A stretch of DNA of 64,000 bases from JAEUOS01 sp965279115 (GCA_965279115.1 OZ257137.1:1488001-1552000), one strand, 5' to 3'; shown: positions 35,764-44,568, numbered from the stretch's first letter. Notes: a model not told the origin generated them from the sequence alone. Numbers and translations: made by a program.

Positions 35764-35913
35764 CTAACGCGTTCGCAACGGCTCCAGGGCGGCACCATAC
35801 TGCCGATAGTTGCTTTGCGAGCGTGCCGGCGCCGGCAACAGGCCCTGGCGTTCGCAATGGCACACAATTTCCAACGGCGTGCCGGCCGGTTTGGCGAGCT
35901 CCCTGATACTCAT
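35764..35913 (-). pseudogene. remnant of a CadR/PbrR-like MerR-family regulator
   Basis: A 49-codon frame (ATG 35913, TAG 35766-35764) reads MSIRELAKPAGTPLEIVCHC then ERQGLLPAPARSQSNYRQYG. This matches the N-terminal winged helix of CadR/PbrR regulators (xIGELA-x-x-TGTP-x-ETIRYYEREGLLPAP-R-x-SNYR-x-Y). The DNA-contacting IRYYE is altered to VCHCE, and the protein ends right after the wing, without dimer helix or metal site. GGAG lies 5-8 nt upstream. It is almost certainly a decayed gene. The promoter it would have controlled is still present at 35956-35986. Confidence 0.75.
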
Positions 35914-35955
35914 TGCTTTCTCCTGATCTCGCGCAGCGATTTGTCATATTAACCC

Positions 35956-35986
35956 TTGACTCTCGAGCAACTACAGGGCTTCCAAT
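35956..35986 (+). promoter_or_regulatory. MerR-family (CadR/PbrR-type) promoter, regulator decayed
   Basis: TTGACT (35956-35961), exactly 19 nt, then TCCAAT (35981-35986). The spacer holds CTCTCGAG-caa-CTACAGGG, an imperfect dyad like CadR/PbrR boxes. It points at the flavoprotein gene at 36182, whose start is 195 nt downstream. The interval 35987-36181 holds no gene I recognise. Confidence 0.6.
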
Positions 35987-36181
35987 CCCGTCCATGGACG
36001 CCGACCCTCTCAATACGATTCGCAAGCGAACCTGGAACATCATGAGCCCACCGCCGCGTCGACAAGTATACAAATTGGTCGGCTTGCCATGGCGACGCCA
36101 ACATATCCGTGACTGCGCTGGCGGCAGCGATCGGTGCCACACTGGCCGGCCACCACATCGTTATCCGCGAAAGGAAACGCA

Positions 36182-37573
36182 ATGACAACATTTTTCGACG
36201 CCATCGTGATCGGCACCGGCCAGGCCGGCCCCGCCCTCGCGGTGCGCCTGGCCAAGGCCGGCCGCAAGGTGGCCATCATCGAGCGCAAGCGCTTTGGCGG
36301 CACCTGTGTCAATGTCGGCTGCGTGCCCACCAAGACTCTGGTCGCAAGCGCGCGCGCCGCGCATGTCGCGCACACCGGGGCTGACTACGGCGTGGTCATC
36401 GACGGCGGATTTCGTGTTGACATGGCGCGCGTAAAGGCGCGCAAGGACGCCGTGGTCGCCCAGTCTACCCGCGGGGTTGAACAATGGCTGCGCAACACGC
36501 CGGGCCTGACGGTGATTCAGGGTCATGCGCGGTTCACCGGACCGCGCACGGTGCAGGTGGGTGCGGAAACCTTGGAGGCGACGGAAATCTTCATCAACGT
36601 GGGTGGCCGCGCCAGCGTGCCCGACATCCCTGGGTTGGACCAGGTCGACTATCTCGACAGCTCGCGCGTGATGGAACTCGACGTCGTCCCGAACCAATTG
36701 CTGATCATCGGCGGCAGCTACATCGGCCTTGAGTTCGCGCAGATCATGCGCCGCTTCGGCGCCCGCGTCACGGTGATCGAGACCGGCCCGCGCCTGATCG
36801 GGCGCGAGGACTCCGACATCTCGGACGCAGTCCGCGCGATTCTCGAGCATGAGGGCATAGCGGTACGTCTCAACGCCAAGTGCCTTTCAGTCGCCCGGCA
36901 CGCCGAAGGCGTAGCGGTGGCGGTTGATTGCGATGGCAGCATTGAAGAACTCACCGGCACTCACCTGCTGGTGGCCACCGGGCGCACCCCCAACAGCGCC
37001 GACCTGGGGCTTGAGCACGCCGGGGTGGCGACGGACAGCCGCGGATTCATCACAGTGGACGACCGCCTCGCCACCAACGTCGCAGGCATCTGGGCGCTGG
37101 GCGACGTTAACGGTCGCGGTGCCTTTACCCACACGTCATGGAACGACTACGAGATCGTTGCGGCCAACCTGCTCGATGGCGGCGCGCGCCGCGTCTCCGA
37201 GAGGATCCCTGCCTACGCACTGTTCATCGATCCGCCGCTGGGCCGGGTCGGCATGAGCGAGCGCGAGGTCCGCGCAGCGTTCGCGGCCAGTGGCCGCAAG
37301 GCGCTCATCGCCACCATGCCAATGACCAGGGTGGGCCGCGCCCGCGAACGTGGCGAAACCCAGGGCTTCATGAAGGTTTTGGTGGATGCCGGAAGCAACC
37401 GGTTTCTCGGCGCGGCCCTGCTTGGCATAGAAGGCGACGAAGTGATCCATTCGATCCTCGACCTGATGGTGGCCGACGCGCCCTATGACACCATGCAGCG
37501 CGCCATGCACATACATCCGACGGTGTCGGAACTGCTTCCGACCTTGCTGGAAGGATTGAAGCCGCTGGTGTAG
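36182..37573 (+). CDS. mercuric reductase-like FAD-dependent disulfide oxidoreductase
   Basis: A 463-aa pyridine nucleotide-disulfide oxidoreductase. FAD motif FDAIVIGTGQAGPALAVRLAKAG, redox-active disulfide GGTCVNVGCVPTKT, NAD(P) motif IIGGSYIGLEFAQIMRRFGARVTVIE, and the dimer domain ending MHIHPTVSELLPTLL. It lacks the N-terminal HMA domain and the C-terminal Cys pair that bind Hg(II) in MerA, so true mercuric reduction is unlikely. Relatives are annotated only as FAD-containing oxidoreductases. AAAGGAA precedes ATG 36182. It lies downstream of a MerR-type promoter, suggesting metal-responsive expression. Confidence 0.88.
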   Translation: MTTFFDAIVIGTGQAGPALAVRLAKAGRKVAIIERKRFGGTCVNVGCVPTKTLVASARAAHVAHTGADYGVVIDGGFRVDMARVKARKDAVVAQSTRGVEQWLRNTPGLTVIQGHARFTGPRTVQVGAETLEATEIFINVGGRASVPDIPGLDQVDYLDSSRVMELDVVPNQLLIIGGSYIGLEFAQIMRRFGARVTVIETGPRLIGREDSDISDAVRAILEHEGIAVRLNAKCLSVARHAEGVAVAVDCDGSIEELTGTHLLVATGRTPNSADLGLEHAGVATDSRGFITVDDRLATNVAGIWALGDVNGRGAFTHTSWNDYEIVAANLLDGGARRVSERIPAYALFIDPPLGRVGMSEREVRAAFAASGRKALIATMPMTRVGRARERGETQGFMKVLVDAGSNRFLGAALLGIEGDEVIHSILDLMVADAPYDTMQRAMHIHPTVSELLPTLLEGLKPLV

Positions 37574-37656
37574 CGGCCACTAGCGCGCGTTGATCCGCTG
37601 ACGACCAGCGTCATCGCCCGGATTGCGGATGCGCCGAGAAAGCGATACGGCGTTGA

Positions 37657-38991
37657 TCAGAAGTGCGCGTGCAACCGGAAAGCGAGAACGTTCACCGGGC
37701 CGCGATCAGCGTTGTAGGCCGGGTTGCGGATGTGCTGCACGTCGAAGGTGAACCAGAGCGACTTGGTAACACCGACGCTGTAATAGGCCTCAAGAATCTG
37801 CTCAGGGCGGTAATTGAGCGCGCCGTCACCGATGAAGAACGAGATGCCGCCAGCTTCAAGGTAGCGGCGGCGTTCGTCTGAAAGCGAATTGCGCGCGAAG
37901 GCGACGCCGACGTTGTCACCCGCGCGTCCCCATGATTTGCCGTTCATCGAACCGCCCACCGAAAGCGAGCCATCCACCTCGGTGAAGGCGTGGGTTTCGG
38001 TCTTGCCGTCCGCCTTCATCGCGCGCAGGAATACACCACCGTCGCGGCCCAGTGCTTGTTCAAGGTTGACGCCGATTCCGTACTTGATCTTCGGGGTGCC
38101 GCGCACGGCGAAGAACGCCTGCGGATTGCTGCCAGGGTTCGCGCGAAGAAACGCCAGAGCATCGGAAAAGCTTGCCAGCACGGCCCGGTTGCGCCAGGCC
38201 AGCACGCGCGCACGGCCCGGCTGGCCGAATAGCGTGTAGCCACGTTCCAATTCAAGCTGGTCGCCATAGTGCCGGCCGATGGCGAAGTCGGTCGGCAAGC
38301 CATTGGGTTCGCGCGGGCCGGTCATGCGCCCGAAACGTAGCACCCAGTCGTCGCGATACCATTCCCCGGCGAAGCCCCAGCCGAAACCCCGGGCGTCTGC
38401 CGCATAGTCGAAAGCGCCATAAGTCCAGTTGCTCCAGTTCATGAACTGGGCGCGCGGATCCTTGGCGTAGGCGTTGTCGTCGAAAACATCCAGTGTGGAA
38501 AAATTGCCCACGGTGAGGACGAAGCGGTTCTTGTCCACACTGCCGGCGAGCTGGTTGAAGTCGGATGGGATGGCCTCCCTGCCGCCACCGTGGTTCCAGG
38601 TCTGGCGCAGGAACAGGCGTTGCCGGTAAATAGTGGGACTGGTGCCGGCCGCGCGGGTGATTTCGCCGTTGGTGAAACCGCCCTGCCCTACCAGCGCGCC
38701 GCCGAAGGGCACGCCCTGGGCGATCTCCGGGTTGAAATAGACCTCGCCTCCCTGCCACGGGCGGCCACCGATGTGCGCCGTGGTGGAGAAGGTATACATC
38801 TTGTCGCGCATCGACGGCAGGCTGTTGGCAGCCGCATAAGCCGAGCGGAACGACCCGTGGCGTTGCCAGTTGTAGGTGAGCTGGAACTTGACATCCGCCA
38901 GCTGTTCCCCGGCCACCTGGGCGGCACCCGGCCCGGGCCAGCAAGCCACGAGGCAAAGCGCAACTCCAATCCACTGGCGGGCACCTGTCAT
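37657..38991 (-). CDS. OprB-like carbohydrate-selective porin
   Basis: A 444-aa outer-membrane beta-barrel protein with signal peptide (MTGARQWIGVALCLVACWPGPGAAQ). Alternating aromatic strands (YNWQRHGSFRSAYAAANSL, FLRQTWNHGGG, GNFSTLDVFDDNAYAKDPRAQFMNW) and the C-terminal end LAFRLHAHF with terminal Phe, needed for BAM-mediated assembly, identify an OprB-family porin. It is the last of the run chrB-chrA-porin on the minus strand, 108 bp after chrA. The start ATG 38991 fits the signal peptide; an earlier Met is possible. The role in this setting is unclear. Confidence 0.8.
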   Translation of the reverse strand: MTGARQWIGVALCLVACWPGPGAAQVAGEQLADVKFQLTYNWQRHGSFRSAYAAANSLPSMRDKMYTFSTTAHIGGRPWQGGEVYFNPEIAQGVPFGGALVGQGGFTNGEITRAAGTSPTIYRQRLFLRQTWNHGGGREAIPSDFNQLAGSVDKNRFVLTVGNFSTLDVFDDNAYAKDPRAQFMNWSNWTYGAFDYAADARGFGWGFAGEWYRDDWVLRFGRMTGPREPNGLPTDFAIGRHYGDQLELERGYTLFGQPGRARVLAWRNRAVLASFSDALAFLRANPGSNPQAFFAVRGTPKIKYGIGVNLEQALGRDGGVFLRAMKADGKTETHAFTEVDGSLSVGGSMNGKSWGRAGDNVGVAFARNSLSDERRRYLEAGGISFFIGDGALNYRPEQILEAYYSVGVTKSLWFTFDVQHIRNPAYNADRGPVNVLAFRLHAHF

Positions 38992-39098
38992 CAAATGAAT
39001 TCCGGCAAAAAAGCGGCGAAAGGTAGCCGCGCAGATCGTTTCCGTCAAATGAATATTTCATGACAAGCCACGGGCTGCGCAAGCCGCGGCGCCATTTT

Positions 39099-40436
39099 TC
39101 ACACGCCGGCGAGTTTCACGGCCAGCCCGACCAGGGCGCAAGTACCAATGACATGCATCACATTGCGCTTGTAACGAAACAGCGCCACCGCTGCACCTGC
39201 CGCGATCAGCGCGGAAATCCAGTCGAAAGCGCCACCGAATCCCGTCGGCCAAAACACGTGGTAGCCGAAAAAAAGTGCCAGGTTGACGATCACCCCGACC
39301 ACCGCCGCGGTAATCGCCGCCAGGGGTGCGGTGAACTTGATGTTGCCGTGGGTCGATTCCACCAGCGGGCCGCCGGCCAGGATAAACAGGAATGAGGGCA
39401 GGAAGGTGAACCAGGTGACCACGCACGCCGCCACCGCACCGGCGATTAACATCTGGTCGGGTCCGAACAGCGCCTGGACATAGCCGCCCACGAAACCCAC
39501 GAAAGCCACCACCATGATGAGCGGGCCCGGGGTGGTTTCGCCCAGCGCCAGGCCGTCGATCATCTGCGTGGGGGTGAGCCAGCGGAAATCGGCGACCGCC
39601 CCCTGGTAAACATAAGGAAGCACGGCGTAAGCGCCACCGAAAGTAAGCAGGGCCGCCTTGGTGAAGAACCAGCCCATTTGCGTGAGTGTATGGCCCCAGC
39701 CAAGGACGGCAGTAAGCGCGCCCATCGGGACTGCCCAGAGTAGCGCGCCGGCGATGAACACCAATGCCAGGCGTGGCCAGGAAAAGCGCGCATGCGGCGG
39801 GGTCGGCGTGGCGTCATCTATGACCGCCGGGCCATAGGACTTGCCTGCCGCGCCATGCCCGCCACCCGCCTTGTAGCTTTGCGGCGAAACGCGCCCATGC
39901 AGCGCGCCGATCAGGCCGGCGGCGATGACGATGGCGGGAAACGGCGTGTTGAAAACGAATATGGCCGCAAACGCAGCGGCTGCAATGACCCACGGCACCG
40001 GCCCCTTGAGGGCGCGGCTACCGATGCGGTGCGCCGCCTGCAACACGATTGCCGTGACCGCGGGTTTGATGCCGAAGAACAAGCCCGCCACCAGCGTCGT
40101 GTTGCCGTAGGCGATGTAGATCCACGACAAGGCGATCAGGATAAACAGCGAGGGCAGCACGAACAACACGCCCGCCACCACGCCCCCCCAGGTGCGATGC
40201 ATCAGCCAGCCGATGTAAGTGGCGAGTTGCTGCGCCTCCGGGCCGGGAAGCACCATGCAATAGTTCAAGGCATGCAGGAAGCGCTTCTCCGAGATCCAGT
40301 GGCGCCGCTCGACGAGTTCCTGGTGCATCAGGGCGATCTGCCCGGCCGGCCCACCGAAGCTGATGAAGCCGAGTTTGAGCCAGAAGCGGAAGGCTTCGCC
40401 AAATGAAACCGCGGCCGGCGTGTCGTTTGATGTCAT
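39099..40436 (-). CDS. chrA: chromate transporter ChrA
   Basis: A 445-aa long-chain CHR-family protein with two homologous halves. The first begins FGEAFRFWLKLGFISFGGPAGQIALMHQELVERRHWISEKRFLHALNYCMVLPGPEAQQLATYIGW, and the second has FTKAALLTFGGAYAVLPYVYQGAV and GLALGETTPGPLIMVVAFVGFVGGY. The conserved GGP and PGP motifs occur in both halves. It exports chromate from the cytoplasm. Its ATG overlaps the chrB stop by 4 nt. Confidence 0.95.
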   Translation of the reverse strand: MTSNDTPAAVSFGEAFRFWLKLGFISFGGPAGQIALMHQELVERRHWISEKRFLHALNYCMVLPGPEAQQLATYIGWLMHRTWGGVVAGVLFVLPSLFILIALSWIYIAYGNTTLVAGLFFGIKPAVTAIVLQAAHRIGSRALKGPVPWVIAAAAFAAIFVFNTPFPAIVIAAGLIGALHGRVSPQSYKAGGGHGAAGKSYGPAVIDDATPTPPHARFSWPRLALVFIAGALLWAVPMGALTAVLGWGHTLTQMGWFFTKAALLTFGGAYAVLPYVYQGAVADFRWLTPTQMIDGLALGETTPGPLIMVVAFVGFVGGYVQALFGPDQMLIAGAVAACVVTWFTFLPSFLFILAGGPLVESTHGNIKFTAPLAAITAAVVGVIVNLALFFGYHVFWPTGFGGAFDWISALIAAGAAVALFRYKRNVMHVIGTCALVGLAVKLAGV

Positions 40437-41281
40437 GACTTTACGAATAGAGCGGCATTGTGGGCCTCTGCGCGCGCTGAACGAAGCCAGGCGTAGAGCG
40501 CGTCATACATGACCATGCCCTGTTCGAGCATCGCATGATCGTCAGGGAAGTTGACCGACAGGCCGAGGGAGATCGCCAGCAGACCAGGGGACTGGGGCGT
40601 GAGTTCAGGCTTGCCCGTATCGGCGCCGCGCACAATCGTTGCGAGTTCATGCAGGCAGGCGTCCTCCAGGCCACATTCGGCCAGCAGCGCATCGAAACTG
40701 CACAACTCGCCTTGTTCACCGCGATGTGACACCCGCACGTCCGGCACATCGTAGGGAATCGCGCCGCAGCGGTCAGCCTCGGCCAGTACCTCGGACGCGG
40801 GCACGTAAAGAAACTCGGCAGTCGGGTCGATGAAGCGGCGCACCAGCCAGGGGCAGGCGATACGGTCGATCTTGGGTCGTTCTCGGGTGATCCAGCGCGT
40901 CGGCCTTTCGGCAGTCGCAGGCAGTCCAAGCGCAGGCGCTTTGGTCATGGTGGGAAGGCCCGCCGACAGCCATTCCTCGATGCCTCCCTCCAGATAAGCC
41001 GCCTCGTGGCCCGCATCCAGCAGGGTGCGGGCTGCGCCGCGACTGACCTCATGCCCGTGCACGCAGTAGGCCACGAGCCGGCGACCGCCAGGCAACATCG
41101 CGAGCTGCGCAGGCAAATCGTCCGGCGCGATCCTTAGCGCACCGGCGATCATGCGCGGAGATGCTTCAAACGCCGGCATGCGGCGCACGTCAATGAACAC
41201 GGGGGTGCCGACGCCCCCCATGCAGGATGCAATTTGCGCGGCGGAAACGAACGGCAGGTCAGGCGTAGATGCGGTGTCCAT
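40433..41281 (-). CDS. chrB: rhodanese-ChrB fusion (chromate resistance protein)
   Basis: A 282-aa protein. Residues about 10-115 form a rhodanese domain (VFIDVRRMPAFEASPRMIAGALRI ... LVAYCVHGHEVSRGAARTLL) with active-site Cys in YCVHGHEVS. Residues about 130-275 form a ChrB C-terminal domain (WITRERPKIDRIACPWLVRRFIDPTAEFLYVP ... HRGEQGELCSFDALL). ChrB senses chromate and promotes chrA expression. The fused rhodanese suggests a role with sulfur compounds or sulfate-analogue stress. It is cotranscribed with chrA. Confidence 0.9.
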   Translation of the reverse strand: MDTASTPDLPFVSAAQIASCMGGVGTPVFIDVRRMPAFEASPRMIAGALRIAPDDLPAQLAMLPGGRRLVAYCVHGHEVSRGAARTLLDAGHEAAYLEGGIEEWLSAGLPTMTKAPALGLPATAERPTRWITRERPKIDRIACPWLVRRFIDPTAEFLYVPASEVLAEADRCGAIPYDVPDVRVSHRGEQGELCSFDALLAECGLEDACLHELATIVRGADTGKPELTPQSPGLLAISLGLSVNFPDDHAMLEQGMVMYDALYAWLRSARAEAHNAALFVKS

Positions 41282-41431
41282 GGAGTAGCCCCAATAGCAT
41301 TGAGCGCAGGGCTTGGGCGATTTGGACGCCGCCTGTGTGGCCGGGGGCCTGCATGAGCCCCGGATCTCGAAGCTTACGCGAATTCACAACCGGATTCAGA
41401 GTACGGAGTACGACAAATCGCGCCGAATCGA

Positions 41432-41659
41432 TCACAAATCCGGGAAGGCCTTGGTGAGAAGCATGTTGAACCGCACATGCGAGATCGCTTCCCCTTCGGT
41501 GCGGGCCACGACAGGATCGAACTTGCGCGGCGGCAAAACATCCCACGCGGCGCATGCCGGCACCTCGTCGGATTCACAGTTGCCGAGAGACACCAGGACG
41601 CCCTTCACCTCGTAGAACTCGGCGCGGGCGTAGAACACGGGGAAGTTCATTTTGCTCAT
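41432..41659 (-). CDS. hypothetical 75-aa protein
   Basis: A 75-aa frame beginning MSKMNFPVFYARAEFYEVKG and continuing VLVSLGNCESDEVPACAAWDV, with two isolated Cys. I do not recognise a family. There is no signal peptide, membrane segment or clear Shine-Dalgarno; a second ATG at 41650 is possible. It lies on the same strand between a methyltransferase gene and chrB. The amino-acid make-up looks like a real protein, but evidence is weak. Confidence 0.4.
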   Translation of the reverse strand: MSKMNFPVFYARAEFYEVKGVLVSLGNCESDEVPACAAWDVLPPRKFDPVVARTEGEAISHVRFNMLLTKAFPDL

Positions 41660-41711
41660 TCGTCTGAGTATATGCGGGATAAGAATCGGCGCAATCGGCC
41701 AGGCAATGTTG

Positions 41712-42350
41712 CTACGCGGCGCCAACCGGCGAGCGCGCCACCACGGTTCGAAAGCGCTTGAATGTCCCGCCGGGCGCGGCGAATTCGGCGTCTTCCGCCA
41801 GCACGATCGACCAACCCGCAAAAGCTGCGGTCACGTCCTCCACGGGCCACAGGCAATGGCCGGAGGCGTCGAACATGTCCATGAAGGTGGTGCCCTCCAC
41901 CAATACGTTGAACGCGATGACGCCGCCCGGCTTGAGCGCTGCCTTGAGCCGGCCAAGTATTTCGTGGGCGGCCTTGCAATCGACAAACATCAACAGGCCT
42001 ATGCAGGCGATGCTGTCGAACGCGCAGTCGGGCCGGTACTCGCGCGCATCTGCAAGCTGCGCCTGGATTGCGAGTTTGTCACGCGCGGCACGCGCGGCCA
42101 GGTCGCTGACGGCGTTGGGGCTGGCATCAACCGCAAGCACCTCGCAGCCTTGCCGCGCAAGCGCAACCGCCAGGTTGCCAAGGCCGCACCCGAAATCCAG
42201 CACCCGGCCGCGCAGGTGCGCAAGCGCGGACGTTTCGAACGGGTTGAGGGCGTAGTCGGCGCTTGCGGATTGGCGGGCGAACTGGCCATCAAAAAATGCG
42301 ATCGAGCGATTGGCGGCAGACAAAAACGTCCTCATGAACAAGTCAAACAT
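41712..42350 (-). CDS. class I SAM-dependent methyltransferase
   Basis: A 212-aa Rossmann methyltransferase. SAM-binding motif I is VLDFGCGLGNLAVALARQG, followed by CEVLAVDASPNAVSDLAA (acidic loop), DSIACIGLLMFVDC (motif post-II) and LKPGGVIAFNVLVEG. The pattern resembles TehB-like and thiol or metalloid methyltransferases. It follows the plus-strand DUF4395 gene divergently and precedes chrB on the minus strand. ATG 42350 or 42335 are equally possible; neither has a good ribosome-binding site. Substrate unknown. Confidence 0.8.
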   Translation of the reverse strand: MFDLFMRTFLSAANRSIAFFDGQFARQSASADYALNPFETSALAHLRGRVLDFGCGLGNLAVALARQGCEVLAVDASPNAVSDLAARAARDKLAIQAQLADAREYRPDCAFDSIACIGLLMFVDCKAAHEILGRLKAALKPGGVIAFNVLVEGTTFMDMFDASGHCLWPVEDVTAAFAGWSIVLAEDAEFAAPGGTFKRFRTVVARSPVGAA

Positions 42351-42549
42351 CGGACCAGCAATTGACTTCAACGCGGAGATGTTTGTAACACAGTGTTGCC
42401 AACGCCCGATTCGCTTAACGGCGATGCAAATCTGCCGCGCTGCGTAACACACCGCCCAGGCGATCCTGCTCAAATCCGTCAGTCACCGCAGGCCGGCGCA
42501 CTTTCACCGTCCGGCCCCGGCTCATCTCATACCTCGGAGGCCCCTGCAT

Positions 42550-43299
42550 ATGAAATCCATTTTCCAGTTCGGTGAAAAACTCGACGCCTACGAAGTACGC
42601 GTCCTGAACGAGCGGGAGGTGCGAGCCGCGGCCGGCATCCTGTTCTTCTTCGCCATGATCACCTTTCTCACCGCATGGCTGACAGGCAACTTCCAGCCCA
42701 CCCGCGTTTTCGTCGTCGCCTTCCTGATCGACTTCACGATCCGCCTGTTCGTCAACCCGAAATTCGCGCCGAGCATGATCCTCGGCCGTTTCGCCGTCAG
42801 GAGGCAGAGGGAGGAATGGGTCGGTGCCCCGCAAAAGCGCTTTGCGTGGGCCGTCGGCTTCGCGTTGGCGCTGACGATGTTTTATCTGGTCGTGCTCAAC
42901 AACGTGGTCGGCCCGGTCAACCTGATCGTCTGCCTGATCTGCCTCTTGCTGCTGTTTTTCGAAACCGCATTTGGAATCTGTGTCGGCTGTTCGATCTACA
43001 ACCTCTTCAATCGCGAAAAGGCGCAGCTCTGCCCGGGCGGGATCTGCGATATCAGCCAGACCCCGGCCGCCAGGCCATTCGGCCTGGCCCCACTGGCGAT
43101 CGTGGCGCTTTATGTCGGCATGATTTACGGCGTGGGCACCCTGATCGCGGGACACAACGCCGGCAATGACCTTGCCGCCGATCGGTCTGCGTCTGCGAGC
43201 GCCGCAACCGCAGCCGTCGAAGAACGCTGCAAGGTGCCGAATTTCGCCAAGGCTATGGGCCACGAGGAAAAGTGGAAGCTGCACAACAACTGCAAATAG
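42550..43299 (+). CDS. DUF4395-domain membrane protein
   Basis: A 249-aa inner-membrane protein. The N-terminal about 150 residues match DUF4395 (VRAAAGILFFFAMITFLTAW, then RLFVNPKFAPSMILGRF, FETAFGICVGCSIYNLF), with paired helices and a Gly-Ile-Cys-x-Gly-Cys motif. A fifth helix (GLAPLAIVALYVGMIYGVGTL) and a periplasmic tail with CKVPNFAKAMGHEEKWKLHNNCK follow; the two tail Cys may bind metal or form a disulfide. TCGGAGG precedes the ATG. DUF4395 proteins often accompany thiol or sulfur redox genes; the function is not established. Confidence 0.85.
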   Translation: MKSIFQFGEKLDAYEVRVLNEREVRAAAGILFFFAMITFLTAWLTGNFQPTRVFVVAFLIDFTIRLFVNPKFAPSMILGRFAVRRQREEWVGAPQKRFAWAVGFALALTMFYLVVLNNVVGPVNLIVCLICLLLLFFETAFGICVGCSIYNLFNREKAQLCPGGICDISQTPAARPFGLAPLAIVALYVGMIYGVGTLIAGHNAGNDLAADRSASASAATAAVEERCKVPNFAKAMGHEEKWKLHNNCK

Positions 43300-43372
43300 A
43301 CGGTCCATTCGTCCCGTCGGGACATCGCGGGCATTTTCCGCCGCGCAGTGGTTTGAACCAGAAGGAGGCAAC

Positions 43373-43906
43373 ATGGCAAATCCATCACCCAGCCGTTACC
43401 ATCCATTGCAGGTCACGCTGCATTGGCTGATCCTCGTACTGTTGGTCGCGGCGTTTCCGCTTGGCAAATACATGAGCGGGCTGCCGAACGACGCCGCAAA
43501 ACTGCCCAATCTGGCGATTCATCTCGCGCTGGGCGGCCTGACACTGATCGTGATCATGATCCGCCTGATAGCCCGCCTGCGCCTGCCCAGGCCCGCCCAC
43601 GCCGCGACGGGGAATCTGTTTCTCGATTGGCTCGGCAAGGCCGTGCACTACGCCTTGTACGCGCTGGTGTTTCTGATGACGTTGAGCGGTGTGTCGCTTT
43701 CGATCAAATCCGGCTTGATGCCGATCGTCTTCGGTGGCTCGGGCGCAACCCTGCCGGCGGATTTCCATGACTTCACCGCACGCCTGGTGCACGGTGTTGC
43801 CGCGCCGGCGCTATTGATCCTGGTGCTGCTGCACGTGGCTGGGGTGATTTATCACCAATTCCGGCTCAAGGACAATCTCTTGGCGCGCATGTGGTTCGGG
43901 AAGTGA
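43373..43906 (+). CDS. cytochrome b561
   Basis: A 177-aa four-helix di-haem b protein. His residues likely to bind haem are in YHPLQVTLHWLILVLL (helix 1), NLAIHLALGGLTLIVIMIRL (helix 2), AVHYALYALVFLMTLSGVSL (helix 3) and RLVHGVAAPALLILVLLHVAGVIYH (helix 4). It ends DNLLARMWFGK, typical of bacterial cytochrome b561, which passes electrons between quinol and periplasmic partners. GAAGGAGG precedes ATG 43373. It follows the DUF4395 gene by 73 bp and ends at a bidirectional terminator. Confidence 0.92.
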   Translation: MANPSPSRYHPLQVTLHWLILVLLVAAFPLGKYMSGLPNDAAKLPNLAIHLALGGLTLIVIMIRLIARLRLPRPAHAATGNLFLDWLGKAVHYALYALVFLMTLSGVSLSIKSGLMPIVFGGSGATLPADFHDFTARLVHGVAAPALLILVLLHVAGVIYHQFRLKDNLLARMWFGK

Positions 43907-43923
43907 CCATCGTTTGGCAAGCG

Positions 43924-43951
43924 AAAAAGGGCGGAGAAACCCGCCCTTTTT
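43924..43951. terminator. bidirectional intrinsic terminator
   Basis: AAAAAGGGCGG (43924-43934), a 6-nt loop and CCGCCCTTTTT (43941-43951) form an 11-bp stem with A- and T-tracts at either end. It can stop transcription both of the cytochrome b561 gene and of the convergent Met/His-rich gene. Confidence 0.9.
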
Positions 43952-43973
43952 GCTTCAGGTCAAGCCGGATGAC

Positions 43974-44402
43974 TCAGTGCTTGTGCCCGCCCGATTGTGG
44001 CCCCATGCCCGCGCCGGGTCCGCGGCCTTCCGGCAGCGCGATACCCTTTTCCTTGGCGCGCTTCTGCATCTCGGCGCGATTGGCTTCGGCCAGCTTCTGG
44101 CGTTCCTCGGGAGTCTTGGCACTGCGCATCTTTTCCCGCATCGTCGTGCGCTCCTCGGGGGTCATCAGTTGCCCGGCTGCGCCAGGTCCCGCATGTCCCG
44201 GCCCCATCGCTCCTTTGCCCATGCCATGCCCCATCATTCCATGGCCATGGCCGTCACCCATGCCGGCTCCCATCATGCGGTGACCCATGCCACCCTCCCC
44301 CATTCCCTGCCCCATACCACCCGGGTGGGCATACACTGCGGCGGTGATCATCAGGGAGGCCGCTGCAACCAGGCCCGCGACGATTTTCTGACTGCGTTTC
44401 AT
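43974..44402 (-). CDS. Met/His/Gly-rich exported protein, possibly metal-binding
   Basis: A 142-aa secreted protein with signal peptide MKRSQKIVAGLVAAASLMITAAVYA. The middle is a low-complexity M/G/H stretch (HPGGMGQGMGEGGMGHRMMG, GHGHGMMGHGMGKGAMGPGH). It is followed by a charged helical part (LMTPEERTTMREKMRSAKTPEERQKLAEANRAEMQKRAKEKG), reminiscent of the LTxEQ helices of Spy/CpxP/ZraP proteins. A second His tail ends the protein (GPQSGGHKH). It probably binds Cu or other metals in the periplasm. AGGAGA precedes ATG 44402. It is divergent from a two-component system whose sensor also has a Met-rich periplasmic part. Confidence 0.75.
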   Translation of the reverse strand: MKRSQKIVAGLVAAASLMITAAVYAHPGGMGQGMGEGGMGHRMMGAGMGDGHGHGMMGHGMGKGAMGPGHAGPGAAGQLMTPEERTTMREKMRSAKTPEERQKLAEANRAEMQKRAKEKGIALPEGRGPGAGMGPQSGGHKH

Positions 44403-44523
44403 GTTCAATCTCCTGTAGTTGAATTTTCTGTTGCCGGGCGCGGCGCGGCTGAACCCGCCCGTATGCAACAGGTGTCATTTCATCACCCGCCTGTAAGCGG
44501 GATATTTCAGGGGGCGGCCTTTT

Positions 44524-44568
44524 TGTAGCGCACAGCGTCACCCGGACGGCGTGACACAGTGGGTTACA
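44524..44568. promoter_or_regulatory. 45-bp imperfect palindrome upstream of the two-component operon
   Basis: The left arm (44524-44543) and the reverse complement of the right arm (44568-44549) match at 15 of 20 positions, with shared pattern TGTAxCxCACxGxGTCACxC. It lies 43 bp before the response-regulator ATG and about 120 bp before the divergent Met/His-rich gene. This is a suitable site for OmpR-type binding controlling both. Confidence 0.45.

Noticed and set aside
35987..36181. Small protein gene between the MerR-type promoter and the flavoprotein
   Set aside because: A short frame from 35994 exists but has no ribosome-binding site and no recognisable sequence; nothing supported was found.
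36182..37573. True mercuric reductase (merA)
   Set aside because: The core redox disulfide is present, but the N-terminal metal domain and the C-terminal Cys pair of MerA are missing and no merT/merP genes are nearby.
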